A DNA stretch of 64,000 nt from Mesorhizobium_B sp963522145 (GCA_963522145.1 CAUQXI010000001.1:62001-126000); one strand, 5' to 3'. Shown: positions 8,887-17,771, counted from the first letter of the stretch. The notes: generated by a model from the letters alone, not told the origin. Numbers and translations: made by a program.

Positions 8887-9456
8887 ATGGGCGGCATGCT
8901 TGTTGCGATCGTCGGACCGAGCGGGGCCGGCAAGGACACGCTGATCCTCGGCGCGCGCGAAACCCTGCGTGACGATCCTCGATTCGTGTTTTGTCGTCGT
9001 GCGGTCACCCGGCACTCATCCGACGCGGAGGATCACGACACATTGTCGCCGGAGCGCTTCGCGGCTCTCAGGTCGGAGGGTGCATTCGCCTTGGCGTGGG
9101 AGGCACATGGACTGTCCTATGGCATTCCCCGCGCGGTCGAAGCCGATCTCGCCTGCGGCCGCGTCGCGGTATGCAACCTTTCCCGCCGGGTGCTAGCCGA
9201 TGCACAGGCGCGCTTTTCCTTGCGCATCGTGCTGGTAACCGCGCCCCGTGCGATACTGCGCGAGAGACTGCTCGCGCGGGGCCGCGAAACACCTTCGGAG
9301 GTCGATCGCCGCCTCGATCGTGAGGCCGGCCCGGCGCTTCCTGCCCATCTTACGCTTGTCAATGTCGAGGCGATCGAGCTTCAGGTGAGAACGCTGGCCG
9401 CATTCCTGCGCGATCTCGCGGATGAAGCAAGCGGCGCGCGTGCGGAGTCGTTATAA
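8887..9456 (+). CDS. phnN: Ribose 1,5-bisphosphate phosphokinase PhnN
   Basis: This 189-residue guanylate-kinase-like protein has a Walker A motif GPSGAGKD at residues 10-17, then the CRRAVTRHSSDAEDHDTLSPERF region typical of PhnN rather than of true guanylate kinases. The enzyme phosphorylates ribose 1,5-bisphosphate to PRPP, the last step of phosphonate C-P lyase catabolism, and can bypass PRPP synthase. None of the other phn genes is in the window, so the copy is isolated here. A second ATG at 8896 is an alternative start. Confidence 0.85.
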   Translation: MGGMLVAIVGPSGAGKDTLILGARETLRDDPRFVFCRRAVTRHSSDAEDHDTLSPERFAALRSEGAFALAWEAHGLSYGIPRAVEADLACGRVAVCNLSRRVLADAQARFSLRIVLVTAPRAILRERLLARGRETPSEVDRRLDREAGPALPAHLTLVNVEAIELQVRTLAAFLRDLADEASGARAESL

Positions 9457-9620
9457 GCCTTGAAGGAGCGGCCCGACGCCAGAAGGGTATGGCGCCGGGC
9501 ACCGGGCCGCGCGTAACCCCTCCACGCGCCCTGTGCCTGATACGAGGCTCGCCCGCGCTTAGTTTCAGTTCCGACGACAGTCATGTCTCGTATGCCCGAT
9601 CCAGGGCGTGCCTCGCCTGC

Positions 9621-10067
9621 TCACCTCGCATCGAGAAAAGTGCTTCCGGCAAAGGCCAGCACGGTGTCGAGCACCACGCCGCCATCGCCGATCGCGATGC
9701 GGTTCTCCAATGCGTTGCGCGAAATCCTGAAAGCATGTTCGTGCTCCGCCATGGATGCGGACAGGTTTGAAAAGCCCATCTGCCATTCGCCAAAGGCGCG
9801 GCTCGCGCTTTCCAGCTCCATCATCGTCATCACATTGCGATGGCGCGCGTCGAGGCCGATCTTGTTGAACAGCTTGCGAACGATGGCCCGCTCGCCTTCC
9901 AGGAGCTGGAGGAACACGCGATCCGCATAAAGCAGCATGCCAGAAATGCCGAGGCGGCCATTGTTCCGGCGCGAGGCATCGAGAATGGTCCGTATCTCCG
10001 CCTCGCCCATCTGCGCGGTCGCACCGCTCACATAAAGCAACTGGAACACCATTCGATCGTCATCCAT
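9621..10067 (-). CDS. BLUF domain blue-light photosensor
   Basis: This is a stand-alone BLUF domain of about 148 residues. It has the FAD-switch tyrosine in FQLLYVSG (Tyr12 from the chosen start), the flavin-contacting ASRRNNGRLGISGMLLY segment with its Asn and the LQLLEG glutamine, and the late RAFGEWQMGF region containing the conserved Trp/Met. Such proteins sense blue light by a flavin hydrogen-bond rearrangement and usually act through a partner. None is adjacent: phnN is convergent and the porin gene is divergent. The start is ambiguous between ATG 10091, 10067 and 10052, since none has a good ribosome binding site. Confidence 0.85.
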   Translation of the reverse strand: MDDDRMVFQLLYVSGATAQMGEAEIRTILDASRRNNGRLGISGMLLYADRVFLQLLEGERAIVRKLFNKIGLDARHRNVMTMMELESASRAFGEWQMGFSNLSASMAEHEHAFRISRNALENRIAIGDGGVVLDTVLAFAGSTFLDAR

Positions 10068-10277
10068 TCCCGGGAGGCGAAAAGGGAACATGCCTGCCAG
10101 AAACGAAGATTCCGTTGAGTCAAGGGCCGCTCCTGACGGAATCGCTCTGAGGACCACCGCTCATGAATTGGCTGCTCAAAGCTCGATTTCAACGTTGGTC
10201 GCGAGTGTTGCAGTTTTGCACTAACAGGCGTCGCGATCATGGGCTACATACACCTCAGATTTCGAGAGGGACCAATC

Positions 10278-10991
10278 ATGAAACTCACACTTGCAACACT
10301 CGCTTCCGTTCTCGCACTGACGGTTGCATCCCAGGCTGCCGATGCGGTGGTCGAAGAAGCCGCTCCGATGCCGATGGAAGAAGGCTTCAGCTGGACTGGC
10401 TTCTATGTCGGCGGCTTCGGCGCCATCACCGCTGGCGACCGTGACTTCACCGCTAACGACATCATCGGCACCGACGACGGTGGTGAAGATCTTGACGTGA
10501 GCGTCACCAATTCGGGCGGTCTTTTCGGTGGCCAGATCGGTTATGACTGGCAGATGGGCAACTTCGTCGTGGGTGCGGTGGCGGATATCGCCTACTCGAC
10601 CGACGAAGCTGAGATCTCATTCGACCTGGGCGGTATCACCGACGGGGAGGTTTCTTCTGAGCTGCAGTACCTCGGCACCGTTCGCGGCCGCGTCGGCTAT
10701 GCTATGGACCGCGCTCTGTTCTACGCCCACGGCGGCTTCGCTTATGGCGAGATGGAGTACAATGCGGAACTCGGTGGCGGCAGCGCTGACATCGACGATC
10801 AGAACAAGACGGGCTATGTTGTCGGCGCGGGCATCGAATATGCCTTCACCAACAACATTTCGTTCCAGACCGAATACTCCTTCGTTGATCTGGGTGAAGA
10901 CGAAATCAATATCGACGGTGCCGATGGTCTCGACCTCGATGAGGACGTGCAGTTCCACACCATCAAGGCTGCTGTGAACTTCCGCTTCTGA
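10278..10991 (+). CDS. Outer-membrane beta-barrel porin, Omp25/RopB family
   Basis: This 237-residue protein has a cleavable signal peptide (MKLTLATLASVLALTVASQAADA). After an acidic linker it has the GFSWTGFYVGGFGA opening typical of alphaproteobacterial Omp25/Omp31/RopB barrels, then alternating aromatic/glycine strands (GGQIGYDWQMGNFVVGAVADI; GRVGYAMDRALFYAHGGFAYG), and it ends in a C-terminal Phe (AAVNFRF) needed for outer-membrane assembly. ATG 10278 is chosen over 10239 because it begins the signal peptide and follows GAGGG. A strong terminator follows, so it is monocistronic. Confidence 0.9.
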   Translation: MKLTLATLASVLALTVASQAADAVVEEAAPMPMEEGFSWTGFYVGGFGAITAGDRDFTANDIIGTDDGGEDLDVSVTNSGGLFGGQIGYDWQMGNFVVGAVADIAYSTDEAEISFDLGGITDGEVSSELQYLGTVRGRVGYAMDRALFYAHGGFAYGEMEYNAELGGGSADIDDQNKTGYVVGAGIEYAFTNNISFQTEYSFVDLGEDEINIDGADGLDLDEDVQFHTIKAAVNFRF

Positions 10992-11014
10992 TCTCTGGTC
11001 AGAGCCAAGCATTC

Positions 11015-11050
11015 AAGCCCGCTCCGGTTCGTCCGGAGCGGGCTTTTCTG
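11015..11050 (+). terminator. Rho-independent terminator of the porin gene
   Basis: A perfect 13-bp stem (AAGCCCGCTCCGG at 11015-11027 with its complement at 11033-11045) has a 5-base TTCGT loop and is followed by TTTTCTG. It starts 24 bases after the porin stop codon. Confidence 0.9.
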
Positions 11051-11264
11051 TTTCGGAGACTCCGCATTGCTCAAATGCGCTTCGCTGCGCGCGGGCGGGG
11101 TGGCTCTCGGCAAAGGATTGCTGAAACCCACGCCAAGAAGCTCCGACGTACGAATGGGCAGCCAGGGCATGCGGTAAGTTCAAGCGGCAGAAACTATAAG
11201 CTCACGATCCGCCGCGCTTTGTTTCCTACTACCGCCGATGACACGAACAAGGCGCGCCCAAGCA

Positions 11265-12821
11265 TCAGCCTCGGCGCATCATCGTTTGAGAGAAGCTCTC
11301 GGCGATCGCGAGCACCGCTGCATGGATCGGGCCGGCAGTGAGGCTAGGCATGACCGAGGCGTCGACGATGGACAGATTGTCGAGGGCCTTGAAACGCAGG
11401 TCGGCATCGACGACGGCGTCCGCATCCTTGCCCATCCTGCACGTGCCGCAGGGATGGTGGTGTGTGATGACCGCCTGCGCGATGAAGTCATCGATGGCGG
11501 CCGGGCTGTCGAGGGCGCCTGGCAGGAGCTCGCGCTCGCGCCACTCGGCGAGTTCTTCCCGGTGCCCGATCGACCGTGCTGCTTCGAGGGCGCGGCGAAA
11601 CAACACCCGATCCTGTTCGGTTTGCAGATAGGCCGGATCGATGATCAGCCGGTGTTCGAGCTCCGGCCCGCTGATGCGCACGCTGCCCCGGCTGCTCGGA
11701 TGGGTGATCCCGAACAGAAGCGTGTAGGCGGTGCCGGCGGCGGGCGCCGTGAAGGCCTCCGAAACGATCGGCGCGACGCCGCAGCCGACGACAATCTCGG
11801 GCTGACCGGTACCGGCGAAATCGCCGGCCCGCATATAGGCCATGGATTCGGAATGCTGGAGGCGTGAGGGCGGAACCGGCTTGCGCGCCGCGTAAAGGTT
11901 GCCCGCTCCCAACAGGTGGTCCTGAAGATTGCGGCCGATCGCGGGCACATCGATCACGCAGCGGACGCCAGCGGCATGGAGCACATCTCGCGGGCCGATG
12001 CCCGAGCGCATCAGCAAGGCCGGGCTTTCCAGCGCGCCGGCGCAGAGAACGACTTGGTCAGTGGAAATTTCGGCGGCGCCCTGATTTCCGAGCACTTCGA
12101 GGCCGCGCACATGGCTGCCGTCGAAAATCAGCCGTCGCACCTGCGTTCCCGTGAGGATCGTTAGATTGGCACGCGCTCGAACAAGCGGCGTCAGCCAGGC
12201 GTCCGCCGCCGTCACCCGCCGCCCGTCGCGAATGTTCAGCGAGTTCGGCGTCACGCCGATCATCGTGCCGCTGTTATGGCCGCGGAGGCGCGGCAGGCCC
12301 AGCGATGCGCCGGCTTCGATGAAGGCGCGCGTGACCGGACTGACCTCTTCCTCTGGCATGTAAACCGGCATCGGCCCATCCTTGCCATGGATGCCGTCAC
12401 CGCCGAGCGGATGGTTTTCGATGGCCTGGAAGGCAGGCAGCAATCCCTCCCAGCTCCACCGGCGATCACCTGTGGCCTCGCTCCACCTCTCATAATCCAG
12501 CGGATGGCCGCGCATGTAGCCCATGGCATGCAGGCAGCTCGATCCGCCGATGAGCTTGCCGCGCGCCCAATGGTGCACGCGGCCCGCGGTTCCAGCCTGA
12601 GGCGCGGTGCGATAATCCCGGTCATAGGCGCGGCCCTGCAGCGCCGGCCATGCGGCCGGATTCCAGATGTCGGGATCGGTCGCCTCTGCCCCGGCCTCGA
12701 TCAGCAGGACGCGACGTAATGGATCTTCGCTCAGCCGTGCTGCCAGCAGCGCGCCTGCGGAACCGCCGCCGACGATCACAAGATCGGCGCTTGTTTCGCG
12801 ATCTTCCGCGGTTCTGGTCAT
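11265..12821 (-). CDS. GMC oxidoreductase, probable pyridoxine 4-oxidase
   Basis: This 518-residue FAD enzyme of the glucose-methanol-choline family has an FAD-binding GGGSAG at residues 18-23, the GMC signature RGKLIGGSSCLHAMGYMRG, and the C-terminal catalytic region with HHHPCGTCRMG and a second active-site His in GPIHAAV. The assignment as pyridoxine 4-oxidase (pyridoxine + O2 to pyridoxal + H2O2) rests on position: a GMC gene and a GntR gene divergent from the B6 operon match the M. loti order I recall (mll6785 for the oxidase). Sequence alone shows only the GMC family. ATG 12821 has a perfect AGGAGG upstream. Its FAD cofactor and the second GMC gene at 17772 suggest distinct steps in one pathway. 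Confidence 0.8.
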   Translation of the reverse strand: MTRTAEDRETSADLVIVGGGSAGALLAARLSEDPLRRVLLIEAGAEATDPDIWNPAAWPALQGRAYDRDYRTAPQAGTAGRVHHWARGKLIGGSSCLHAMGYMRGHPLDYERWSEATGDRRWSWEGLLPAFQAIENHPLGGDGIHGKDGPMPVYMPEEEVSPVTRAFIEAGASLGLPRLRGHNSGTMIGVTPNSLNIRDGRRVTAADAWLTPLVRARANLTILTGTQVRRLIFDGSHVRGLEVLGNQGAAEISTDQVVLCAGALESPALLMRSGIGPRDVLHAAGVRCVIDVPAIGRNLQDHLLGAGNLYAARKPVPPSRLQHSESMAYMRAGDFAGTGQPEIVVGCGVAPIVSEAFTAPAAGTAYTLLFGITHPSSRGSVRISGPELEHRLIIDPAYLQTEQDRVLFRRALEAARSIGHREELAEWRERELLPGALDSPAAIDDFIAQAVITHHHPCGTCRMGKDADAVVDADLRFKALDNLSIVDASVMPSLTAGPIHAAVLAIAESFSQTMMRRG

Positions 12822-12928
12822 CGCCACCTCCTGACGGACACTGATTTCGGCGGCAGGCATGAGCGGCAGCGCGATGACGAGGGAGCCGGATTCCTCATCC
12901 GGACCAGGCTATCCAGGGCAGCGGAAAC

Positions 12929-13600
12929 TCATGTTCCGCCGTCCATGGATTTCTTGGCTGCGGCCTTCGCCTTGAGGACGTGCTTCCGCGAGGCCTTGCG
13001 CGCGGCTTTCTCGTCGCCCGCGGCAATGGCCTGAAAAATCTCACTCATTTCCCGGAGGCTGCTTTGCGCCCTGCCTTCCAGCGACATCGATCGGCCTCGA
13101 AAGAAGCTGATCCTGGCTAGTAGTCCGCGATGGACTTCCTCCAGGATCGGATTTCCGCAATTTGCGAGGATGATCGAATAGAATTCAGCGGCGCTCGCAA
13201 CCAGAGCCGAACCGTCCTTGCTCGATGCCGCCTTTTCAAATGCGGAGAGCGAGCTTTCCAGAGCCCCCAACTGCGCCGGGGAAATCCTTGAGGCGCAACG
13301 CCCCACGGCCTCGACCTCGAGCAGTTCCCGGACCTCGTAGATGGCCGTCGCTTCCTCCCAGGAGAGCGCGGGAACCGACGGCCCGCGATTGGGCACGATC
13401 TCGATCAGCCGCTCCGCCTGAAGGCTGCGCAGGGCCTCCCTCAATGATGGGCGGCTGACGCCGAGCTGCAAGCAGAGCTGACTCTCGACAAGGCGGCTTC
13501 CCGGTTGGAACATTCCGGAAAAGATAGCCAGCCGCAACTTGTCGACGGTTTCCTGCTGCACCGTCCGCGGCGAGACGCGCAGATTCAGCCCTGGCAGCAT
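12929..13600 (-). CDS. GntR-family regulator, FadR/FCD subfamily (probable B6 catabolism regulator)
   Basis: This 223-residue regulator has an N-terminal winged helix (GSRLVESQLCLQLGVSRPSLREALRSLQAERLIEIVPNRG) and a C-terminal all-helical FCD ligand domain. FCD regulators are commonly repressors released by a pathway intermediate. The gene lies between pyridoxine oxidase and the divergent B6 operon. A dyad in the intergenic region (13682-13718) is a candidate operator, so it probably controls both directions. ATG 13600 is preferred to 13630 because GAGGGG sits 6 bases upstream. Confidence 0.85.
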   Translation of the reverse strand: MLPGLNLRVSPRTVQQETVDKLRLAIFSGMFQPGSRLVESQLCLQLGVSRPSLREALRSLQAERLIEIVPNRGPSVPALSWEEATAIYEVRELLEVEAVGRCASRISPAQLGALESSLSAFEKAASSKDGSALVASAAEFYSIILANCGNPILEEVHRGLLARISFFRGRSMSLEGRAQSSLREMSEIFQAIAAGDEKAARKASRKHVLKAKAAAKKSMDGGT

Positions 13601-13681
13601 CGTTCCCCTCTCGGGAATTGGTGTTCGCAACGCCGCTCACGATAAGCCATGTGCATGAGGTTGGACAGCGGGGTCGCAAAA

Positions 13682-13718
13682 ATTGTCAGAGAAAAAGATT
13701 GAAAGAATGTCTGACAAT
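13682..13718. promoter_or_regulatory. Candidate GntR operator in the B6 divergent intergenic region
   Basis: ATTGTCAGA (13682-13690) and its exact inverse TCTGACAAT (13710-13718) flank a 19-base AT-rich spacer. The right-hand copy alone forms a near-perfect 13-bp palindrome, AATGTC-T-GACAAT (13706-13718, one mismatch), the size and TTGTC/GACAA character seen for FadR-subfamily sites. A TTGACG hexamer that could be a -35 box begins 5 bases further on (13723). Binding is inferred, not shown. Confidence 0.55.
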
Positions 13719-13789
13719 CCGGTTGACGAGATCGTCGTTTATGTGATCACTTTCGCTCAACAAGGCGATGGCGAGAAGGGAGCTCGGAC

Positions 13790-14620
13790 ATGCCGGAACG
13801 CTTATCCTTCAGCCGCGCCGGCTCGCGGCGTACCGACACCGGCCGCATCACGCTGAACCTGCGCGAGATGGGCTCCGGCCCGTTGATGCTGTTCTTCCAT
13901 GGCATCACCGCCAACTCGGCCACTTTCGAGCCGCTGATGGCGCGGCTCGCCGATCGCTTCACGACAATCGCCGTGGATCAGCGGGGGCATGGGCAAAGCG
14001 ACAAGCCGGATGTCGGCTACGAGGCGGATGACTATGCGGAGGATATCGCCGGCCTGATCCGCGCGCTCGACCGCGGCCCGGCGATCCTCGTCGGTCACTC
14101 GCTTGGTTCGAGAAATTCCGTGACGGCGGCGGCGAAATATCCGGATCTGGTCCGATCGGTCGTCGCGATCGACTTCACGCCCTTCATCGAGACGGAAGTG
14201 TTCGACGCGTTGGAAAGCCGCGTGAATGCAGGCGACCAGGTTTTTCCCGATGTGGAAGCAGTCGAGGCCTATCTCGCGAACCGCTATCCGAACATCCCGG
14301 CCGCTGCGATCAAGGTCCGGGCCGAGAGCGGCTACCGCGTGGTTGACGGCGGCTTGCGTCCATGGGCGTCGCCCAGGGCCATGGCGCAGACGGCCAACGG
14401 CCTGCGCGCAGACCTGACGCCCGCTTATCGTGCCGTGACGAAGCCTGTGCTCATCATGCGCGGCGAGGAAAGCAAGCTGGTTTCAGCCGAGGCGCTGGCG
14501 AAGACGAGCCGGCTCAGGCCGGACCTGCCGGTCGTCGTCGTTCCGGAGGCAGACCACTACGTCAACGAGGTCTCGCCCGAGATCACGTTGAAGGCCATCA
14601 CGAACTTCATCGACGCCTGA
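13790..14620 (+). CDS. Alpha/beta hydrolase, 2-(acetamidomethylene)succinate hydrolase
   Basis: This 276-residue alpha/beta hydrolase catalyses the last step of B6 degradation pathway I. It splits E-2-(acetamidomethylene)succinate into succinic semialdehyde, acetate, ammonia and CO2. The nucleophile elbow GHSLGS gives Ser104. Asp128 (AIDFTPF) and His256 (EADHY) complete the triad, each exactly two residues earlier than Ser106/Asp130/His258 as I recall them for the M. loti enzyme (278 residues). It is the first gene of the rightward operon, 43 bases ahead of the MHPC oxygenase gene, which catalyses the preceding step. Confidence 0.9.
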   Translation: MPERLSFSRAGSRRTDTGRITLNLREMGSGPLMLFFHGITANSATFEPLMARLADRFTTIAVDQRGHGQSDKPDVGYEADDYAEDIAGLIRALDRGPAILVGHSLGSRNSVTAAAKYPDLVRSVVAIDFTPFIETEVFDALESRVNAGDQVFPDVEAVEAYLANRYPNIPAAAIKVRAESGYRVVDGGLRPWASPRAMAQTANGLRADLTPAYRAVTKPVLIMRGEESKLVSAEALAKTSRLRPDLPVVVVPEADHYVNEVSPEITLKAITNFIDA

Positions 14621-14663
14621 CGTCGAAGCCCGCCATCATCATGTGCGCAACAGGAACCCGAGA

Positions 14664-15803
14664 ATGACCAACCTGAACGCCAGCCCCACCAGAGTGCGTC
14701 GCGCGGAAGTCGCCGGCGGCGGCTTTGCCGGTCTGACGGCGGCCATCGCGCTCAGACAGAATGGCTGGGATGTCAGGCTGCATGAGAAAGGCAGCGAGCT
14801 CCGGGCGTTCGGCGCGGGCATCTATCTCTGGCACAACGGTCTTCGCGTGCTCGAAGGCCTTGGCGCCCTCGATGATGTTCTTCAGGGCTCGCACACGCCG
14901 CCGACCTACGAGACCTGGATGCACAACAAGTCGGTTTCCAAGGAAACCTTCAACGGTCTGCCCTGGCGCATCATGACCAGGAGCCACCTGCATGACGCCC
15001 TCGTCAAGCGCGCGCGTGCCGTCGGCGTCGAGTTCCGCACGGGTTCCGAAGCCGTCGCCGCCGATCCGGCAGGCCGCCTAACCCTTCAAACCGGCGAGGT
15101 CCTCGAAGCCGACCTGATCGTGGGCGCTGACGGGGTGGGCTCCAAGGTCAGGGATTCCATCGGCTTCAAGCAGGATCGCTGGATCTCGCAGGACGGCATC
15201 ATCCGGTTGATCGTGCCCCGGATGAAGAAGGAGCTCGGTCACGGCGAGTGGGACAACACCATCGACATGTGGAACTTCTGGCCGCGGGTCCAGCGCATTC
15301 TTTACTCGCCCTGCAACGAGAGCGAGCTTTATCTCGGCCTCATGGCGCCGGCAGCCGACCCGCGCGGGTCGCGGGTTCCCATCGATCTCGAAGTCTGGGT
15401 CGAGATGTTCCCGTTTCTCGAGCCATGCCTTGTCGAGGCCGCGAAGCTGCAGACGGCCCGGTACGACAAATACGAAACGACCAAGCTGGACAGCTGGACG
15501 CGGGGCAAGGTCGCGCTCGTGGGCGACGCCGCTCATGCAATGTGCCCCGCTCTCGCCCAGGGTGCGGGGTGTTCGATGGTGAACGCCTTCAGCCTGTCGC
15601 AGGACGTGGAGGAAGGCTCGTCGGTTGAAGATGCGCTGGTCGCGTGGGAGAAGCGCATCCGTCCGATCACCGACCGGTGCCAGGCGCTGTCCGGCGAGTA
15701 TGCCGCCAATCGTTCCCTTTCAAAGGGGAACATGTTCACCCCCGCCGCCCTGGAAGCTGCCCGCTACGACCCCCTTCGCCGCGTCTACTCATGGCCGCAA
15801 TGA
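14664..15803 (+). CDS. 2-methyl-3-hydroxypyridine-5-carboxylate (MHPC) oxygenase
   Basis: This 379-residue FAD monooxygenase of the PHBH fold opens the pyridine ring of MHPC using NADH and O2 to give 2-(acetamidomethylene)succinate. It has a GGGFAG dinucleotide motif near the N-terminus, a GADGVGSKVR segment, and the GDAAHAMCPALAQGAG FAD/NAD motif. Its length equals that of the M. loti enzyme. Tyr82, Arg181, Arg211 and Tyr223, the active-site residues I recall for that enzyme, are all present at the same numbers. ATG 14664 is preferred to 14643 because it follows a purine-rich CAGGAACCCGAGA. Confidence 0.92.
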   Translation: MTNLNASPTRVRRAEVAGGGFAGLTAAIALRQNGWDVRLHEKGSELRAFGAGIYLWHNGLRVLEGLGALDDVLQGSHTPPTYETWMHNKSVSKETFNGLPWRIMTRSHLHDALVKRARAVGVEFRTGSEAVAADPAGRLTLQTGEVLEADLIVGADGVGSKVRDSIGFKQDRWISQDGIIRLIVPRMKKELGHGEWDNTIDMWNFWPRVQRILYSPCNESELYLGLMAPAADPRGSRVPIDLEVWVEMFPFLEPCLVEAAKLQTARYDKYETTKLDSWTRGKVALVGDAAHAMCPALAQGAGCSMVNAFSLSQDVEEGSSVEDALVAWEKRIRPITDRCQALSGEYAANRSLSKGNMFTPAALEAARYDPLRRVYSWPQ

Positions 15804-15866
15804 GATGAAATCGGGCGCCTCAACACAGGCGGTCGTGCGAGAGCCGCTTCCCTTCAGGAGACTAGG

Positions 15867-16457
15867 ATGAGCTATTCTGCCGAGGTCGAGAAAAACTATG
15901 ACGTTAGGGGATGGTACTCCACGATCCAGGAGATCCGGCATGACGGCGGTGAACCGGGCGAGGCGCTCGTCAAGGTCGCAGTTGGCGTCGTGATCCGCAA
16001 TCCGTATGCCGGTAAATTCGCTGCCAGCCTGTCCGACCTGACAAAGCCGAGTGCAGCCATCGGCCACGCGCTCGGCGAGCGGGCTGTCGCTCTGCTCGGC
16101 AACAGGGCGGTCGAAAGCTACGGCAAGGGCGGCATCGCGGGCACGGCGGGCGAGCAGGAGCACGTCGTTGCCTGCATCACCACCGAGTTCGGCGACCCTT
16201 TGCGGCAGCAGGTCGGCGGAGGCGACGCCTGGATCTCGTCGGTCAGCAAGGTCGCAACTGCCGGCACGGCGATCGACATCCCGCTCGCCCACAAGGATGA
16301 GCTTTACATCCGCTCCCATTATGATGCCGTCACTTTTTCCGTGCCGGATGGACCGCGCCCGGATGAGATTCTGATCTGCGTGGCCGTGGCTTCCGGTCCG
16401 CGCGTGCATCAGCGCGTCGGTGGCAAATCCGTTGCCGACCTCAAAGCGACTGCCTAG
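15867..16457 (+). CDS. AA_synth (DUF1185) family protein of unknown role in the B6 operon
   Basis: This 196-residue cytosolic protein is of the family named 'amino acid synthesis' (PF06684). Its recognisable core includes VGVVIRNPYAGKF, AVESYGKGGIAG, the GGGDAWI loop, AIDIPLAHKDELYIRSHYD and a terminal PHQRVGGK-like segment. No biochemical function is established for the family as far as I know. It is conserved at this position in the M. loti cluster as I recall it, where two genes separate the MHPC oxygenase and HMPDC decarboxylase genes. A role in B6 catabolism or metabolite damage control is inference. The ATG follows AGGAGACTAGG. Confidence 0.85.
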   Translation: MSYSAEVEKNYDVRGWYSTIQEIRHDGGEPGEALVKVAVGVVIRNPYAGKFAASLSDLTKPSAAIGHALGERAVALLGNRAVESYGKGGIAGTAGEQEHVVACITTEFGDPLRQQVGGGDAWISSVSKVATAGTAIDIPLAHKDELYIRSHYDAVTFSVPDGPRPDEILICVAVASGPRVHQRVGGKSVADLKATA

Positions 16458-16488
16458 CTCGATCGATATTGGTGAAAGGACGAATTCC

Positions 16489-16947
16489 ATGCCCCTGAAT
16501 ATCAAGGACCTCAAGATCACCTCGGCGGACTTCCAGCCGCTCGGAAAGCTGCGCGACGAACATGCGGGCGACAAAGGCAATGTCCTGCCGAAGCTGACGG
16601 TCAGCGGCGTTCCGGCAGATGCGGTGGAACTCGCCGTCATCTGCCACGATCCCGACGCCCCGCTCGCCAACGGTTTCACGCATTGGACCGTTTACGGCAT
16701 CGATCCCTCGACGACCGATCTGTCCGATGCCCAGGAAAAGTTCCGCGTCGGGCCCAATGGCGGCGGCGACAAGCAGTATTACGGCCCCCAGCCACCGGCG
16801 GGCCACGGCGAGCACCACTATTATTTCTGGGTCTATGCCCTCGACACGAAGGTCGAAGGCACGCCGACGCGGGAGGAGTTCCTCCAGAAATACGCTGGCA
16901 ACATCATCGAGCAGAACCGCATCGTCGGCATCTACGAGAACAAGTAA
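16489..16947 (+). CDS. YbhB/YbcL family PEBP-like protein
   Basis: This 152-residue phosphatidylethanolamine-binding-protein fold member has both ligand-pocket signatures: DPDAP (CHDPDAPLANGFTHW) and GPQPPAGHGEHHYYFWVYALD. No signal peptide is present, so it is probably cytosolic. It is the second gene of unknown function in the B6 operon, sitting between the AA_synth gene and the decarboxylase gene. The family binds small anionic ligands, so a pathway intermediate is a possible ligand, but that is inference. ATG 16489 has GAAAGGA 8 bases upstream. Confidence 0.87.
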   Translation: MPLNIKDLKITSADFQPLGKLRDEHAGDKGNVLPKLTVSGVPADAVELAVICHDPDAPLANGFTHWTVYGIDPSTTDLSDAQEKFRVGPNGGGDKQYYGPQPPAGHGEHHYYFWVYALDTKVEGTPTREEFLQKYAGNIIEQNRIVGIYENK

Positions 16948-17015
16948 TTTTCGCGCTCCCCGGTCAACAACAAGAACAACAGCGACCGGAGCTGCGATGA
17001 AATGGGAGACTGGAC

Positions 17016-17738
17016 GTGGCGGACATAAATCCTGCTCATCAGAAGCTGTTCCAGGAACTGGTGACGGCGACGAAAATCCTCGTGCACGAAGGCATCATGG
17101 ATGTCTTCGGCCATATCAGCGCGCGTGACCCGGAAGATCCAAACGGTTTCTTCCTGGCGCAGAAGCTCGCGCCGAACTGGATCACCGTCGAGGATATGCA
17201 GCGTTTCAATCTCGACGGCGAAACCTTTGACAATCGCCCGTCCTATCTGGAACGCTACATCCACAGCGAGATCTACAAGGCGCGGCCCGATGTTCAATGC
17301 GTGCTGCACACGCATTCGCCGGCTGTCCTGCCTTACTGCTTTGTCGATCAGCCCTTGCAGCCCGTCACGCATATGGGCGCTTTTCTCGGCGAGTCCGTGC
17401 CTGTCTACGAGATCCGCGACAAGCAGGGCGATGACACGGACCTGTTTGGCGGAAGCCCGAGCGTCTGCGCGGAGATCGCCGAAGCCTTGGGTGACCAGCC
17501 CGTCGTCCTCATGGCGCGGCACGGCGTGGTCAATGTGGGAAGTTCGGTCCGGCAGGTGGTGTTCCGTGCCTTTTATCTCGAGCAGGAAGCCGCGGCGCAT
17601 ACGGCCGGGCTGCGGATCGGAAATATCAAATATTTGACGCCGGGCGAGATCAAGTCCGCTGGCAATCTGGTCGGCGTGCAGATCGATCGCGGCTGGGATC
17701 ACTGGTCGCAGCGCCTGAAAGAGGCGGGTCTGGCCTGA
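17016..17738 (+). CDS. 3-hydroxy-2-methylpyridine-4,5-dicarboxylate 4-decarboxylase (class II aldolase fold)
   Basis: This 240-residue protein is of the class II aldolase/adducin family. Its metal-site residues are Glu79 (LERYIHSEIY), His98 and His100 (LHTHS) and His169 (ARHGV). Within B6 degradation this fold catalyses Mn2+-dependent decarboxylation of HMPDC to 2-methyl-3-hydroxypyridine-5-carboxylate. The residues are offset by six from the numbering I recall for M. loti (73, 92, 94, 163). The start is GTG 17016 with GGGAG 7 bases upstream. Sequence alone would say only class II aldolase; the operon makes the specific call. Confidence 0.88.
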   Translation: MADINPAHQKLFQELVTATKILVHEGIMDVFGHISARDPEDPNGFFLAQKLAPNWITVEDMQRFNLDGETFDNRPSYLERYIHSEIYKARPDVQCVLHTHSPAVLPYCFVDQPLQPVTHMGAFLGESVPVYEIRDKQGDDTDLFGGSPSVCAEIAEALGDQPVVLMARHGVVNVGSSVRQVVFRAFYLEQEAAAHTAGLRIGNIKYLTPGEIKSAGNLVGVQIDRGWDHWSQRLKEAGLA

Positions 17739-17771
17739 AGGGTAGCCGTATCGAGAACCGGGAAGACGCGC

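Noticed and set aside
9468..9510. GCGGCCCG/CGGGCCGC dyad after phnN as a terminator
   Set aside because: The stem is separated by a 27-base GC-rich loop and is not followed by T residues; it is likely by chance in GC-rich DNA.
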